Origin: Candidatus Methanomethylophilaceae archaeon
Lineage (GTDB): Archaea; Thermoplasmatota; Thermoplasmata; Methanomassiliicoccales; Methanomethylophilaceae
Direction: 5' to 3'
Length of the DNA stretch: 6,125 nt
Assembly (NCBI GenBank): GCA_017455785.1
Contig: JAFSYZ010000139.1
Span: 1 to 6,125, forward strand
Of the stretch, positions 1 through 5,709 are shown in pieces (position 1 is the stretch's first letter; each line of letters opens with the position of its first letter). The position numbers and the translations under genes were made by a program. The notes beneath the pieces are model-generated. The model was not told the DNA's origin. It ran no database searches and worked only from the letters and a program-made list of their open reading frames with translations.

Positions 1-33
1 CCGCAAGGGGCAGCTTGCGCGTCCCCGTTGCGG
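1..33. repeat. GC-rich nested inverted repeat at window edge
   Basis: The segments CCGCAAGGGG (1-10) and CCCC-G-TTGCGG (23-33) can pair into a stem of ten base pairs with one bulged G. A competing hairpin pairs CGCAAG (2-7) with CTTGCG (14-19). The two folds use the same bases, so only one can form at a time. I see no tRNA, 5S, SRP or RNase P signature and no coding sequence here. It may be the end of an RNA gene or a structured trailer that extends beyond the left edge; the window is too short to decide. Confidence 0.4.
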
Positions 34-48
34 TCTAGGAGGAATCAT

Positions 49-66
49 CCCGGTCTTCCGACCGGG
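49..66 (-). terminator. Perfect hairpin downstream of the binding-protein gene
   Basis: CCCGGTC (49-55) and GACCGGG (60-66) form a perfect 7-bp stem around four bases. Read on the minus strand the loop is GGAA, a GNRA-type tetraloop, which is known to stabilise RNA hairpins. It lies 13 bases beyond the reconstructed stop codon (80-82) of the minus-strand binding-protein gene. It is not followed by a U-rich tract, which archaeal terminators usually have, so it may serve as a 3'-end stabiliser or processing site rather than a true terminator. Confidence 0.4.
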
Positions 67-79
67 CAAAGAGTTTAAC

Positions 80-292
80 TTAACTACTCATCGGTACGAA
101 TTCAGAGATCTCCGCAAGCTCCTTGTTACCGACAAGGTCACCCATGAAGAATTTGTACTCCTTCTCCAGGTCGAAGTGATCCTTGAGTTCAGGTACCAGC
201 ACGTTAGCGTAGTACATCATGCTCAGGATATATCCAGGCCCGGATCCGAAGAACTGACTGAAGACACCTATCTTACCTTTGTAGGGAGATGT
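80..292 (-). pseudogene. Out-of-frame C-terminal part of the substrate-binding protein
   Basis: Read on the minus strand from 292 to a TAA at 80-82, this gives 70 residues beginning TSPYKGKIGVFSQFFGSGPG and ending EISEFVPMSS. It is what the main reading frame lacks: the C-terminal helix pattern of a Peripla_BP_2 protein, with 'GSGPGYILSMMYYANVLVPEL' resembling the usual 'small residues - A - leader - PEL' segment of these proteins. It has no start codon or ribosome site of its own and is in the frame offset by one base from the upstream portion. Joining it after Thr375 of the main frame would give a protein of about 445 residues. It is therefore the displaced tail of one gene, not a separate gene. 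Confidence 0.8.
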
Positions 293-1418
293 GTGTCATG
301 AATTCGTTGTATGTGGTCTGAGCGGATATCTTGCTCTTAAGCAGATACGTTTCCTGCTGCATGATGAATACGTATTCGGGGTTGGCAGACAGCAGATACT
401 CATTCAGTTCCGCGTATGTATAGCTCGGTCCCTTGCCAGTGCACAGGTTGTTTCCTCCGCACTCCACAGAGTAGTCATGCTCAGCCTGACCAGGTCCACG
501 TACATTGATCGTTGCCGTTGAAGCCGAGGCATTGTACATACCAACGATGCATGTCTTCTTGTCTGCGTCTTTCATCTTTGCAACAGCATCAAGGATGGTC
601 TTCTTGGCAGAATCGGTCCAGGATATCCATTTGTTCAATTTCTCCATAATCTGATCATGATTATCGTTGTTGTATGCCAGAAGATATCCCAATGTTACCA
701 CACCGTGCTCCGATGTGCTTCCCTCGGTGACTGGCATGCGGACAACATCGATCCCGGGCCCGACCTTCTCCTCCAGATTGGCCGCCGAACCTGTAGCATC
801 TGCTATCAGTGTCACTCCGCCGCTGGATTTGTATGTCGAGTCCATCTCTTTGATCTTCTCATAATCTGGTTCGCTTCCGGAACCGAGGTTCTCTCCTTTG
901 AAGCCGAGGAATGCATAGTTTCCTCCGGGAGCCAGATCGCTGATAAATCCCTTCACCATATCGCTTGCACCGACCATTGCGACGGTGGTACCGACCCTAC
1001 GGAACATGATCAGGAGGTTGTTCATAGGCACTTTCACACTGGTGATCTCTCCCTTGGCGTTCTCGTAGAATACCTTCGTTACCTTTCTGTTAATGATATC
1101 CTTCAATGTGGAGATGTCCTTGGAATCTATCTTCTTGTCCTGGTTGACATCGGCATATTTCTTGATGTCCGATGTGGTCAGGTCTATCTCGTTTCCAGCC
1201 ACTGTGATCTTTTCCTTTCCGTCGACCATCGCTTGAAGAACCGTCACATCATTGTCATTGATGGTATCGTCGGAATAAACGTTACCCATGAGAAGGAGAC
1301 GATGTGTGAGGATCTGTTCCTTCTGTTCATCTCCCTTGTTCATCAATATCACTGCTGCAGCTACTCCCGCGACGACGACGATGGCGACAACAGCGATAGC
1401 TAGAATCTTCTTATCCAT
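273..1418 (-). CDS. ABC transporter substrate-binding protein with dockerin module, frameshifted near its 3' end
   Basis: This is the extracellular ligand-binding component of an iron-chelate/cobalamin-type importer (Peripla_BP_2 family), 381 residues as read. Residues 1-26 (MDKK then a long hydrophobic run) are an N-terminal signal or membrane anchor with no lipobox Cys. Residues 45-68 and 89-112 form a dockerin-like pair: GNVYSDDTINDNDVTVLQ and ADVNQDKKIDSKDISTLK, the second with a clear DxNxDxxIDxxD calcium loop. The binding lobes begin near residue 138 (RRVGTTVAMVGASDMVKGF) and continue through PEYVFIMQQ at 347-355. The last six residues (HISLQR) do not fit the family; the real C-terminus continues in another frame to position 80. 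The ATG at 1418 is preceded by no Shine-Dalgarno but has a TATA-like element about 35 bases upstream, consistent with a short-leader mRNA. It is divergent from the permease gene, its presumed partner. The precise ligand cannot be read from sequence; iron-siderophore, heme or corrinoid are all possible. Confidence 0.85.
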   Translation of the reverse strand: MDKKILAIAVVAIVVVAGVAAAVILMNKGDEQKEQILTHRLLLMGNVYSDDTINDNDVTVLQAMVDGKEKITVAGNEIDLTTSDIKKYADVNQDKKIDSKDISTLKDIINRKVTKVFYENAKGEITSVKVPMNNLLIMFRRVGTTVAMVGASDMVKGFISDLAPGGNYAFLGFKGENLGSGSEPDYEKIKEMDSTYKSSGGVTLIADATGSAANLEEKVGPGIDVVRMPVTEGSTSEHGVVTLGYLLAYNNDNHDQIMEKLNKWISWTDSAKKTILDAVAKMKDADKKTCIVGMYNASASTATINVRGPGQAEHDYSVECGGNNLCTGKGPSYTYAELNEYLLSANPEYVFIMQQETYLLKSKISAQTTYNEFMTHISLQR

Positions 1419-1440
1419 GTTATCTGAAGTGTTTATCAGA
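1419..1440. promoter_or_regulatory. Candidate operator: TCTGA-N8-TCAGA dyad before the binding-protein start
   Basis: TCTGA (1423-1427) and TCAGA (1436-1440) form an inverted repeat with an 8-base spacer directly upstream of the minus-strand ATG. Read on the minus strand the same stretch contains two similar octamers, TCTGATAA and TCAGATAA. A near copy of GTGTTTATCAGA (1429-1440) recurs at 1575-1585 in front of the divergent permease. A repressor bound here would overlap the expected transcription start. The regulator is unknown, and the arms are short enough that chance is possible. Confidence 0.35.
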
Positions 1441-1447
1441 CAATCAG

Positions 1448-1457
1448 AATATAAATT
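1448..1457 (-). promoter_or_regulatory. TATA-like box for the substrate-binding protein
   Basis: On the minus strand this reads AATTTATATT, a good match to the archaeal TATA box. Its centre is about 35 bases from the ATG at 1418. With the usual spacing of about 26 bases to the start of transcription, the mRNA would begin near 1427, leaving a leader of roughly 9 bases. That agrees with the lack of a Shine-Dalgarno sequence. The assignment is by pattern only. Confidence 0.5.
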
Positions 1458-1500
1458 ATGTGTATGAATTCTATATTCGTGTTAATAAACGTATAATGAT

Positions 1501-1510
1501 AATTAAATAG
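1501..1510 (+). promoter_or_regulatory. Candidate TATA-like box for the permease operon
   Basis: The intergenic core from about 1479 to 1525 is very AT-rich and holds several TATA-like strings; AATTAAATAG (1501-1510) is a reasonable choice on the plus strand. Transcription would then begin around 1531-1536, giving a leader of about 65-70 bases that starts at the inverted repeat at 1536-1572. Other strings such as TATAATGA nearby (1491-1498) could serve equally well, so the exact position is uncertain. Confidence 0.35.
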
Positions 1511-1535
1511 TAATATTAACAATACATTGTCATCT

Positions 1536-1572
1536 CAATCATCGTCTCATGTTCGAAACTTGTCGATGATTG
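1536..1572 (+). repeat. Perfect 9-bp inverted repeat in the permease leader
   Basis: CAATCATCG (1536-1544) is followed, after 19 bases, by its exact reverse complement CGATGATTG (1564-1572). The spacer contains the palindrome TTCGAA (1552-1557) near its centre. In DNA this could be a protein-binding dyad; in RNA it would be a hairpin at or near the 5' end of the operon mRNA, some 20 bases before the ribosome site. No known riboswitch class is recognisable. Confidence 0.5.
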
Positions 1573-1574
1573 TT

Positions 1575-1585
1575 GTGTTATCAGA
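1575..1585. promoter_or_regulatory. Second copy of the GTGTT(T)ATCAGA motif
   Basis: GTGTTATCAGA here matches GTGTTTATCAGA at 1429-1440 apart from one T. The two copies flank the divergent intergenic region, each within about 10-17 bases of a start codon. This placement fits a shared regulator acting on both halves of the importer, but this is inference from repetition alone. Confidence 0.3.
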
Positions 1586-1591
1586 ATGACC

Positions 1592-1597
1592 GAGGGG
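1592..1597 (+). promoter_or_regulatory. Ribosome binding site of the permease (GAGGGG)
   Basis: GAGGGG lies 4 bases before the GTG at 1602-1604, with the GAGG core 6 bases away. It supports the GTG start, since the only nearby upstream ATG (1586) is in another frame and reaches a stop after four codons. Confidence 0.6.
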
Positions 1598-1601
1598 TAG
1601 G

Positions 1602-2711
1602 GTGACGGATTCGACGAGTTTGGTGAACAAGTACCTCACGGAATGGATGAAGAAGGACGATACCGAGGATTTTTCGGATATCGAGAAAAGCTATGGGCAC
1701 TACGTATGGCGTAAATGGGCATTCATGGTAGGATGTATCATTGTTGCTGTTGTAGTTATCGGGCTGTCATTGACCATCGGCACCTACAAGATTTCATTCC
1801 TTGAGACATATCAGGTTATTTGGGATCACATCACTGGGAACATTCAGGATGTTACCAAGGATGATGTGATATTCAATCTGCGTATGCCAAGGATATTGGC
1901 CGGAATATTGGCCGGAGCAGGACTGGCGGTCGCCGGTGCATGCATGCAGAGCACATTGAAGAATCCTCTTGCTGATCCTTTCACAACAGGTGTATCTTCA
2001 GGAGCATCATTGGGCGCGACGATAGCGATCATCCTTGGCATCTCCATAGGCGGGATGGGAGTCGTTTCCAATGCTTTCATATTCGCTCTGATCCCGACGG
2101 CCATGATGGTGGCCATCAGTAGGATGAAATCAGCCTCACCGACGATGATGATCATGGCAGGTATCGCCATAATGTATCTATTCGGTGCGATAACCACTGT
2201 ATTGAAGATGTGGTCGGATCCCGAGGATCTGAAATCATTGTACATGTGGGAGGTTGGAAGTCTCGGTCTTGCCACATGGGAAGGTGTAGCGGTCATGACT
2301 CCTGTTGTTATCCTCGGTGTGATCGCTATCCAATTGCTGTCACGTCAGCTCAATGTCATGGCCACAGGCGATGATAATGCGAAAGCCCTCGGTGTGGATG
2401 CCAATAAGATGCGTACCATATGTATGGTTGCGGTGGCATTCATAGCCGCGACCATAGTGAGTTTCACAGGTATGATTGGTTTCGTGGGATTGGTGTGTCC
2501 TCATGTCGTCCGTATAGTCATCGGTGCGGATAACAGACATCTAGTGCCGGCAAGTGCGGTTTTCGGGATCGCATTACTTCTGACAGCGGATCTGATAGGG
2601 CGTACGATATTGGCACCGACCATCATACAGGTAGGAGTGATAACAGCATTCCTTGGCGGACCGATGTTCCTATGGCTGTTGCTGAGGAACAAATCGAAGG
2701 TATGGGGGTGA
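1602..2711 (+). CDS. FecCD-family ABC transporter permease
   Basis: This 369-residue protein is the membrane channel subunit of the importer, in the FecCD/BtuC family, which works as a dimer with two ATPase subunits. After a hydrophilic, cytoplasmic N-terminal stretch of about 38 residues, the first membrane helix spans about 39-60. Family landmarks are RMPRILAGILAGAGLAVAG (94-112), MQSTLKNPLADP with VSSGASLGA following (115-139), GDDNAKALGV (256-265), the region that contacts the ATPase, GFVGLVCPHVVR (293-304), and VGVITAFLGGPMFLWLLLR (344-362). The pattern indicates about ten membrane helices, and the length is normal for the family. The start is a GTG with a good ribosome site. The gene is divergent from the binding protein and is followed 4 bases later by the ATPase, whose ribosome site overlaps this stop codon. 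The substrate is not decided by this sequence. Confidence 0.95.
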   Translation: MTDSTSLVNKYLTEWMKKDDTEDFSDIEKSYGHYVWRKWAFMVGCIIVAVVVIGLSLTIGTYKISFLETYQVIWDHITGNIQDVTKDDVIFNLRMPRILAGILAGAGLAVAGACMQSTLKNPLADPFTTGVSSGASLGATIAIILGISIGGMGVVSNAFIFALIPTAMMVAISRMKSASPTMMIMAGIAIMYLFGAITTVLKMWSDPEDLKSLYMWEVGSLGLATWEGVAVMTPVVILGVIAIQLLSRQLNVMATGDDNAKALGVDANKMRTICMVAVAFIAATIVSFTGMIGFVGLVCPHVVRIVIGADNRHLVPASAVFGIALLLTADLIGRTILAPTIIQVGVITAFLGGPMFLWLLLRNKSKVWG

Positions 2712-2713
2712 TC
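2707..2713 (+). promoter_or_regulatory. Ribosome binding site of the ATPase, overlapping the permease stop
   Basis: GGTGATC is complementary to the archaeal 16S rRNA 3' end and spans the permease TGA (2709-2711), ending 2 bases before the ATG at 2716. This arrangement suggests translational coupling of permease and ATPase. Confidence 0.7.
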
Positions 2714-2715
2714 GG

Positions 2716-3507
2716 ATGAGCACGTTAGAAGTCAAGAATCTCTCATTCTCCTACGGTGGGCCGAGGATGATAATTCAGGATATCAATCTGAAGATAGAGA
2801 AGCCGGGTCTGTATTGTATACTCGGGCCTAACGGAGTCGGGAAATCCACACTGATCAAATGTCTGAACAAGATCAACTCACCTACCAAGGGTTCGGTCCT
2901 TATCGACGGTCAGGACCTGACAGGAATGACGAACAAGGATGTCTCCAAACTCGTCGGTTATGTCCCTGTCGGGGGAAATGACATGTTCTCCATGCCTGTG
3001 ATGGATGCCATCCTGATCGGAAGGTACACACAGCAGAAATGGAAGACGACATCTGAGGATCTGGCCATCGTCGCACGTACGATGAAGCTGTTGGGCATAT
3101 CGTCATTGGCCATGCACGGTTACAATGAACTGTCCGCAGGTCAGCATCAGAAGGTCGCCATCGCACGCGGTATAGTCCAGGAGGCGCCGATACTGTTATT
3201 GGACGAACCCACTGCAAACCTGGATGTGAGGTACCAGGTCTACATCGCGGAACTGCTGAAGGGATTGAGCCGCATGGCGAAGATGACTATCATCATGATC
3301 AGTCACGATCTCAACATCACAGCGAAGTATGCTGATGAGATCATAATGATGGCTCCTCCAGGCATCATTTACAAGATCGGCACCCCTGAGGAGATCATAA
3401 CGGAGGATACCATCAGAGAAGTGTACGGTGTGGATTGTGAGATTGTGAAGGATTCGGATGGGAAGCCGCACACGATATTGGGTTCGGCCCTATGGATAGA
3501 TGAATGA
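2716..3507 (+). CDS. FecE/BtuD-type ABC transporter ATP-binding protein
   Basis: This 263-residue cytoplasmic protein powers the importer by ATP hydrolysis. Visible motifs are Walker A GPNGVGKST (37-45), signature LSAGQ (139-143), Walker B ILLLDEP (159-165) with catalytic Glu164, D-loop ANLD (167-170) and the switch histidine His197 in SHD. The expected Q-loop 'YVPQ' is YVPVGGNDMF (82-91), with Val85 where glutamine normally sits. From memory, some related methanogen ATPases also vary here, so it may be a clade trait rather than damage. The signature has Ala in place of the first Gly of LSGGQ, a common variant. Length is typical of the FecE group. The start is fixed by a strong ribosome site, and the gene is tightly packed between permease and methyltransferase. 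Confidence 0.95.
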   Translation: MSTLEVKNLSFSYGGPRMIIQDINLKIEKPGLYCILGPNGVGKSTLIKCLNKINSPTKGSVLIDGQDLTGMTNKDVSKLVGYVPVGGNDMFSMPVMDAILIGRYTQQKWKTTSEDLAIVARTMKLLGISSLAMHGYNELSAGQHQKVAIARGIVQEAPILLLDEPTANLDVRYQVYIAELLKGLSRMAKMTIIMISHDLNITAKYADEIIMMAPPGIIYKIGTPEEIITEDTIREVYGVDCEIVKDSDGKPHTILGSALWIDE

Positions 3508-3512
3508 GGTGG
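3506..3512 (+). promoter_or_regulatory. Ribosome binding site of the methyltransferase
   Basis: GAGGTGG begins inside the ATPase stop codon (TGA, 3505-3507) and ends 4 bases before the ATG at 3517. It is a strong match to the archaeal consensus and supports both the start and co-transcription. Confidence 0.65.
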
Positions 3513-3516
3513 TATA

Positions 3517-4296
3517 ATGGTCAATGAAGATATAGAGAGGATCGGGGATTATTGGACACAGAGGTCGGAAGGGTTCTCCGAACACATGCTGGAACATATG
3601 GAGGAGGACGAGAAGGGACTGTATGTCAGGACCATCAGGATGTTCTCCGACACAAGGAAGATGAAGGTATTGGATATCGGTACCGGACCGGGATTGTTCC
3701 CGATAATCCTCGGTAAGGACGGTCATGATGTCATTGCCATAGATTACTCAGATGGTATGCTGGAGATGGCCCGTAAGAACTGCAAGGAGGCAGGGGTGAG
3801 ATACGACATCAGGAAGATGGATGCACAACATCTTGATTTCGACGACGAATCCTTCGACCTCATAGTATCGAGGAAGGTCCTTTGGAACCTTCCTGACCCT
3901 GAGGGGTCGTACAAGGAATGGCTGAGGGTATTGAAGAAGGACGGTAAGATGATATTGTTCGACGCCAATTGGTGGCTCCACTTCTACGATGAGGAATATA
4001 AGCAACTAAACGAGAAGAAGATGCAGGAATTCAAGGAGAGGATGGGCGATGAGGCAGTGATGCAGGAACCCGGGGACAACTATCCGCATACATATCAGGG
4101 TGCGGACCCGAGGATATTATGGGAGTTCGCCAAGGATCTCCCTCTGAGTCACCACAGACGTCCGTCCTGGGATGTCCAGGTCCTGACGGAGCTAGGTGCC
4201 AGAAGGGTCGTCGTGGATATAGATCAATCATCTCCATCCCCATCCGGAGATGGGAGGATACTACCTGATTCCTTCGTCCTGACGATATCGAAGTGA
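3517..4296 (+). CDS. Class I SAM-dependent methyltransferase
   Basis: This 259-residue cytoplasmic enzyme should transfer a methyl group from S-adenosylmethionine. Motif I is VLDIGTGPGLF (51-61); an acidic residue after strand 2 (Asp77 in AIDYSDGML) would bind the ribose; DAQHLDFDDESFDLIVS (102-118) covers motifs II and III; and LRVLKKDGKMILFDAN (136-151) is the usual strand-5 segment. The N-terminus DYWTQRSEGF (11-20) is typical of small-molecule methyltransferases of the UbiE/MenG-like superfamily. After the core comes a substrate-specific region (about 150-225) rich in aromatic and charged residues, with WWLHFYDEEY and HHRRPSWD. I do not recognise the substrate. The gene lies 9 bases after the importer ATPase and overlaps the exporter by 4 bases, so its job is probably tied to the transported compound, such as a metal chelator or corrinoid-related molecule. 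That link is inferred from context only. Confidence 0.9.
   Translation: MVNEDIERIGDYWTQRSEGFSEHMLEHMEEDEKGLYVRTIRMFSDTRKMKVLDIGTGPGLFPIILGKDGHDVIAIDYSDGMLEMARKNCKEAGVRYDIRKMDAQHLDFDDESFDLIVSRKVLWNLPDPEGSYKEWLRVLKKDGKMILFDANWWLHFYDEEYKQLNEKKMQEFKERMGDEAVMQEPGDNYPHTYQGADPRILWEFAKDLPLSHHRRPSWDVQVLTELGARRVVVDIDQSSPSPSGDGRILPDSFVLTISK
4229..4254 (+). repeat. Overlapping hairpins near the end of the methyltransferase gene
   Basis: CATCTCC (4229-4235) pairs with GGAGATG (4246-4252), and alternatively CCCATC (4239-4244) pairs with GATGGG (4249-4254) around the four bases CGGA. Both lie within coding sequence (the SSPSPSGDG segment), about 40 bases before the exporter's start. They may influence translation of the next gene, but coding constraint or chance could also explain them. 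Confidence 0.25.
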
Positions 4297-5669
4297 AACC
4301 GATGTTTAAAAAGAACGACGATCTTGAATACATGTTGGGTGAACCGGAGGCGGCCATCCGCCACATGATAGTGCCCTTCCTGATATCCATCATCGTCGTT
4401 CAGATCAACGTCTTCTCTGATACCTTCTGGGTATCTGGACTCGGCATCGATGCGGTATCGGGTATGACGTCCGCCGTTCCGATGTATTCGATATTCGTGA
4501 ACATAGGGATCGGACTGTCCGTCGGTGTGGTCGCGACCATAGCCTACAGGATAGGAAAAGGGGATAGGAAGACGGCATCCAATATCGCCGGAAGCGCCAT
4601 CATCTCTGCCATCTTGTTGTCCGTGATTTGTTCAATCATCGTATTCTTCCTGATGGACCCGATCATCGACATCATGGGGGCGCAGGATGTCCGTTCCCAA
4701 ATAAAGGACTACATGCTCCCGTTCATCTTCCTGTCTCCGATATTGGTATTGAATACGGTGTTCGGAGGACTTCTTCGTGCGGAGGGAAGTGCCAAACGTT
4801 CCACCATCGTTCAGATGTCAGCAGCGGTATTCAATATGATTTTGGATCCGTTACTCATCTATGGTCTCGGCCTTGGACTTATGGGGGCTGGACTGGCGAC
4901 CGTGCTCGCATCATGCTTCGGTCTCATCATTGCAGTTTATTGGTATGTCAGGAAGAGAACCGTCATATCGATCGGTAAAGAGGATTTCTCATTCAGGACC
5001 GATATTCAGAAGGAATTGATGACAGTGGCCGGCCCACGTACGCTGGAGGGTATGGTCATGAGCGTCGTCATACTGTTCCAACGTGTATTCATAATCGTGG
5101 CCAGTGGGACCGTGGGTGTTTCCTTGTTCAACGTTCCTTTCAGATATGTCAGCCTGTCCATGTGTCCATCGGAGGCCACCGGGATGGCCATGGTGCCTGT
5201 CGCCGCGGCGGCGTATGGTCAGGACGATCTGCAGAAGATGAAGAAGGGCATGATATATGCATTGAAACTGGCCATGATATTCTCGTTGGTGTTGATGGTC
5301 TTCCTATTCATATTCTCGGACCCATTGATATCATTGTTCACGATGGAGGAGTCGATGCAGGAATGGAAATATGCGTTCCTGTGGAACATGAGGATGTATT
5401 GCATCATCCTTCCGTTCTTCACCATACAGACCATAGGTTCCTCCATGTTGCAGGCGATGAAGCGTTCCAAGAGGCCGATGGAGATCACCATGATTCTGGG
5501 AGTTGTACGTCTCTTATTGTTCTGGATAGCCAGCAGTTACGATTATCAGGCAATAACCTATGCTCTGATATTCTCCTACATCCTGTCAGCGGTTCTGATG
5601 ATCGTGATGGCCAGATACGAGTTCGGAAGGTTATGCAGGAAAAGCGCGGGGCCTATCCCGACTTCATGA
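4293..5669 (+). CDS. MATE-family multidrug/small-molecule exporter
   Basis: This 458-residue inner-membrane protein belongs to the MATE family, which exports organic compounds in exchange for protons or sodium. It has two six-helix halves, about residues 24-220 and 240-440. Landmarks are Asp43 in the first helix (INVFSDTFWVSGLG), GGLLRAEGSAKRS (158-170), LDPLLIYGLGLGLMGAGLATV (184-204) and, in the second half, QAMKRSKRP (387-395). Asp43 and Asp185 match in position the N-lobe aspartates reported as important in the archaeal Pyrococcus MATE structure. I chose the GTG at 4293, which overlaps the methyltransferase TGA by four bases (GTGA), a common coupled junction; no clear ribosome site precedes it, and an in-frame ATG at 4302 is an alternative start three codons later. 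Its position as last gene of the importer operon suggests export of a related compound, but MATE substrates cannot be told from sequence. Confidence 0.92.
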   Translation: MKPMFKKNDDLEYMLGEPEAAIRHMIVPFLISIIVVQINVFSDTFWVSGLGIDAVSGMTSAVPMYSIFVNIGIGLSVGVVATIAYRIGKGDRKTASNIAGSAIISAILLSVICSIIVFFLMDPIIDIMGAQDVRSQIKDYMLPFIFLSPILVLNTVFGGLLRAEGSAKRSTIVQMSAAVFNMILDPLLIYGLGLGLMGAGLATVLASCFGLIIAVYWYVRKRTVISIGKEDFSFRTDIQKELMTVAGPRTLEGMVMSVVILFQRVFIIVASGTVGVSLFNVPFRYVSLSMCPSEATGMAMVPVAAAAYGQDDLQKMKKGMIYALKLAMIFSLVLMVFLFIFSDPLISLFTMEESMQEWKYAFLWNMRMYCIILPFFTIQTIGSSMLQAMKRSKRPMEITMILGVVRLLLFWIASSYDYQAITYALIFSYILSAVLMIVMARYEFGRLCRKSAGPIPTS

Positions 5670-5679
5670 ACGAGACCAC

Positions 5680-5688
5680 TATTTATTA
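5680..5688 (+). promoter_or_regulatory. TATA-like box for mtxX
   Basis: TATTTATTA lies with its centre about 26 bases before the ATG at 5710, the usual archaeal distance from TATA box to transcription start. The mRNA would then begin at or very near the start codon, giving a leaderless message. The only ribosome-site-like string (AGGT, 5706-5709) directly abuts the ATG and is too close to function well for that codon. This suggests mtxX has its own promoter despite the short gap after the exporter gene. Confidence 0.5.
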
Positions 5689-5709
5689 AGAGGACTGTCA
5701 TAAGCAGGT

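Noticed and set aside
1..80. tRNA or rRNA gene in the left-edge GC-rich block
   Set aside because: No T-loop consensus, anticodon arm or acceptor pairing, and no rRNA signature could be found on either strand.
273..296. Programmed +1 ribosomal frameshifting at AGG-TAA as the explanation for the split binding protein
   Set aside because: Skipping the U of the stop codon would reach the tail frame, but it would replace the well-fitting residues TSPYKG with HISLQR. Slippage or error at the TG tract upstream explains the pattern better, and no stimulatory structure is evident.
657..1403. Long open frame of 248 codons on the plus strand opposite the binding-protein gene
   Set aside because: It lies antisense to a clear protein family member, has a low-complexity His/Val/Asp-rich composition typical of reverse-strand shadows, and has no recognisable domain or ribosome site.
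1586..1600. Four-codon upstream frame (ATG ACC GAG GGG TAG) ending one base before the permease GTG
   Set aside because: It overlaps the ribosome site of the permease and could in principle act in coupling, but so short a frame arises easily by chance and has no ribosome site of its own; without conservation data it is not reported as a feature.
5162..5689. Open frame of 175 codons overlapping the end of the MATE gene in another frame
   Set aside because: Its sequence is rich in Asp, His and Gly, as expected for an offset reading of hydrophobic codons, and it is almost wholly contained in a well-supported membrane protein gene.
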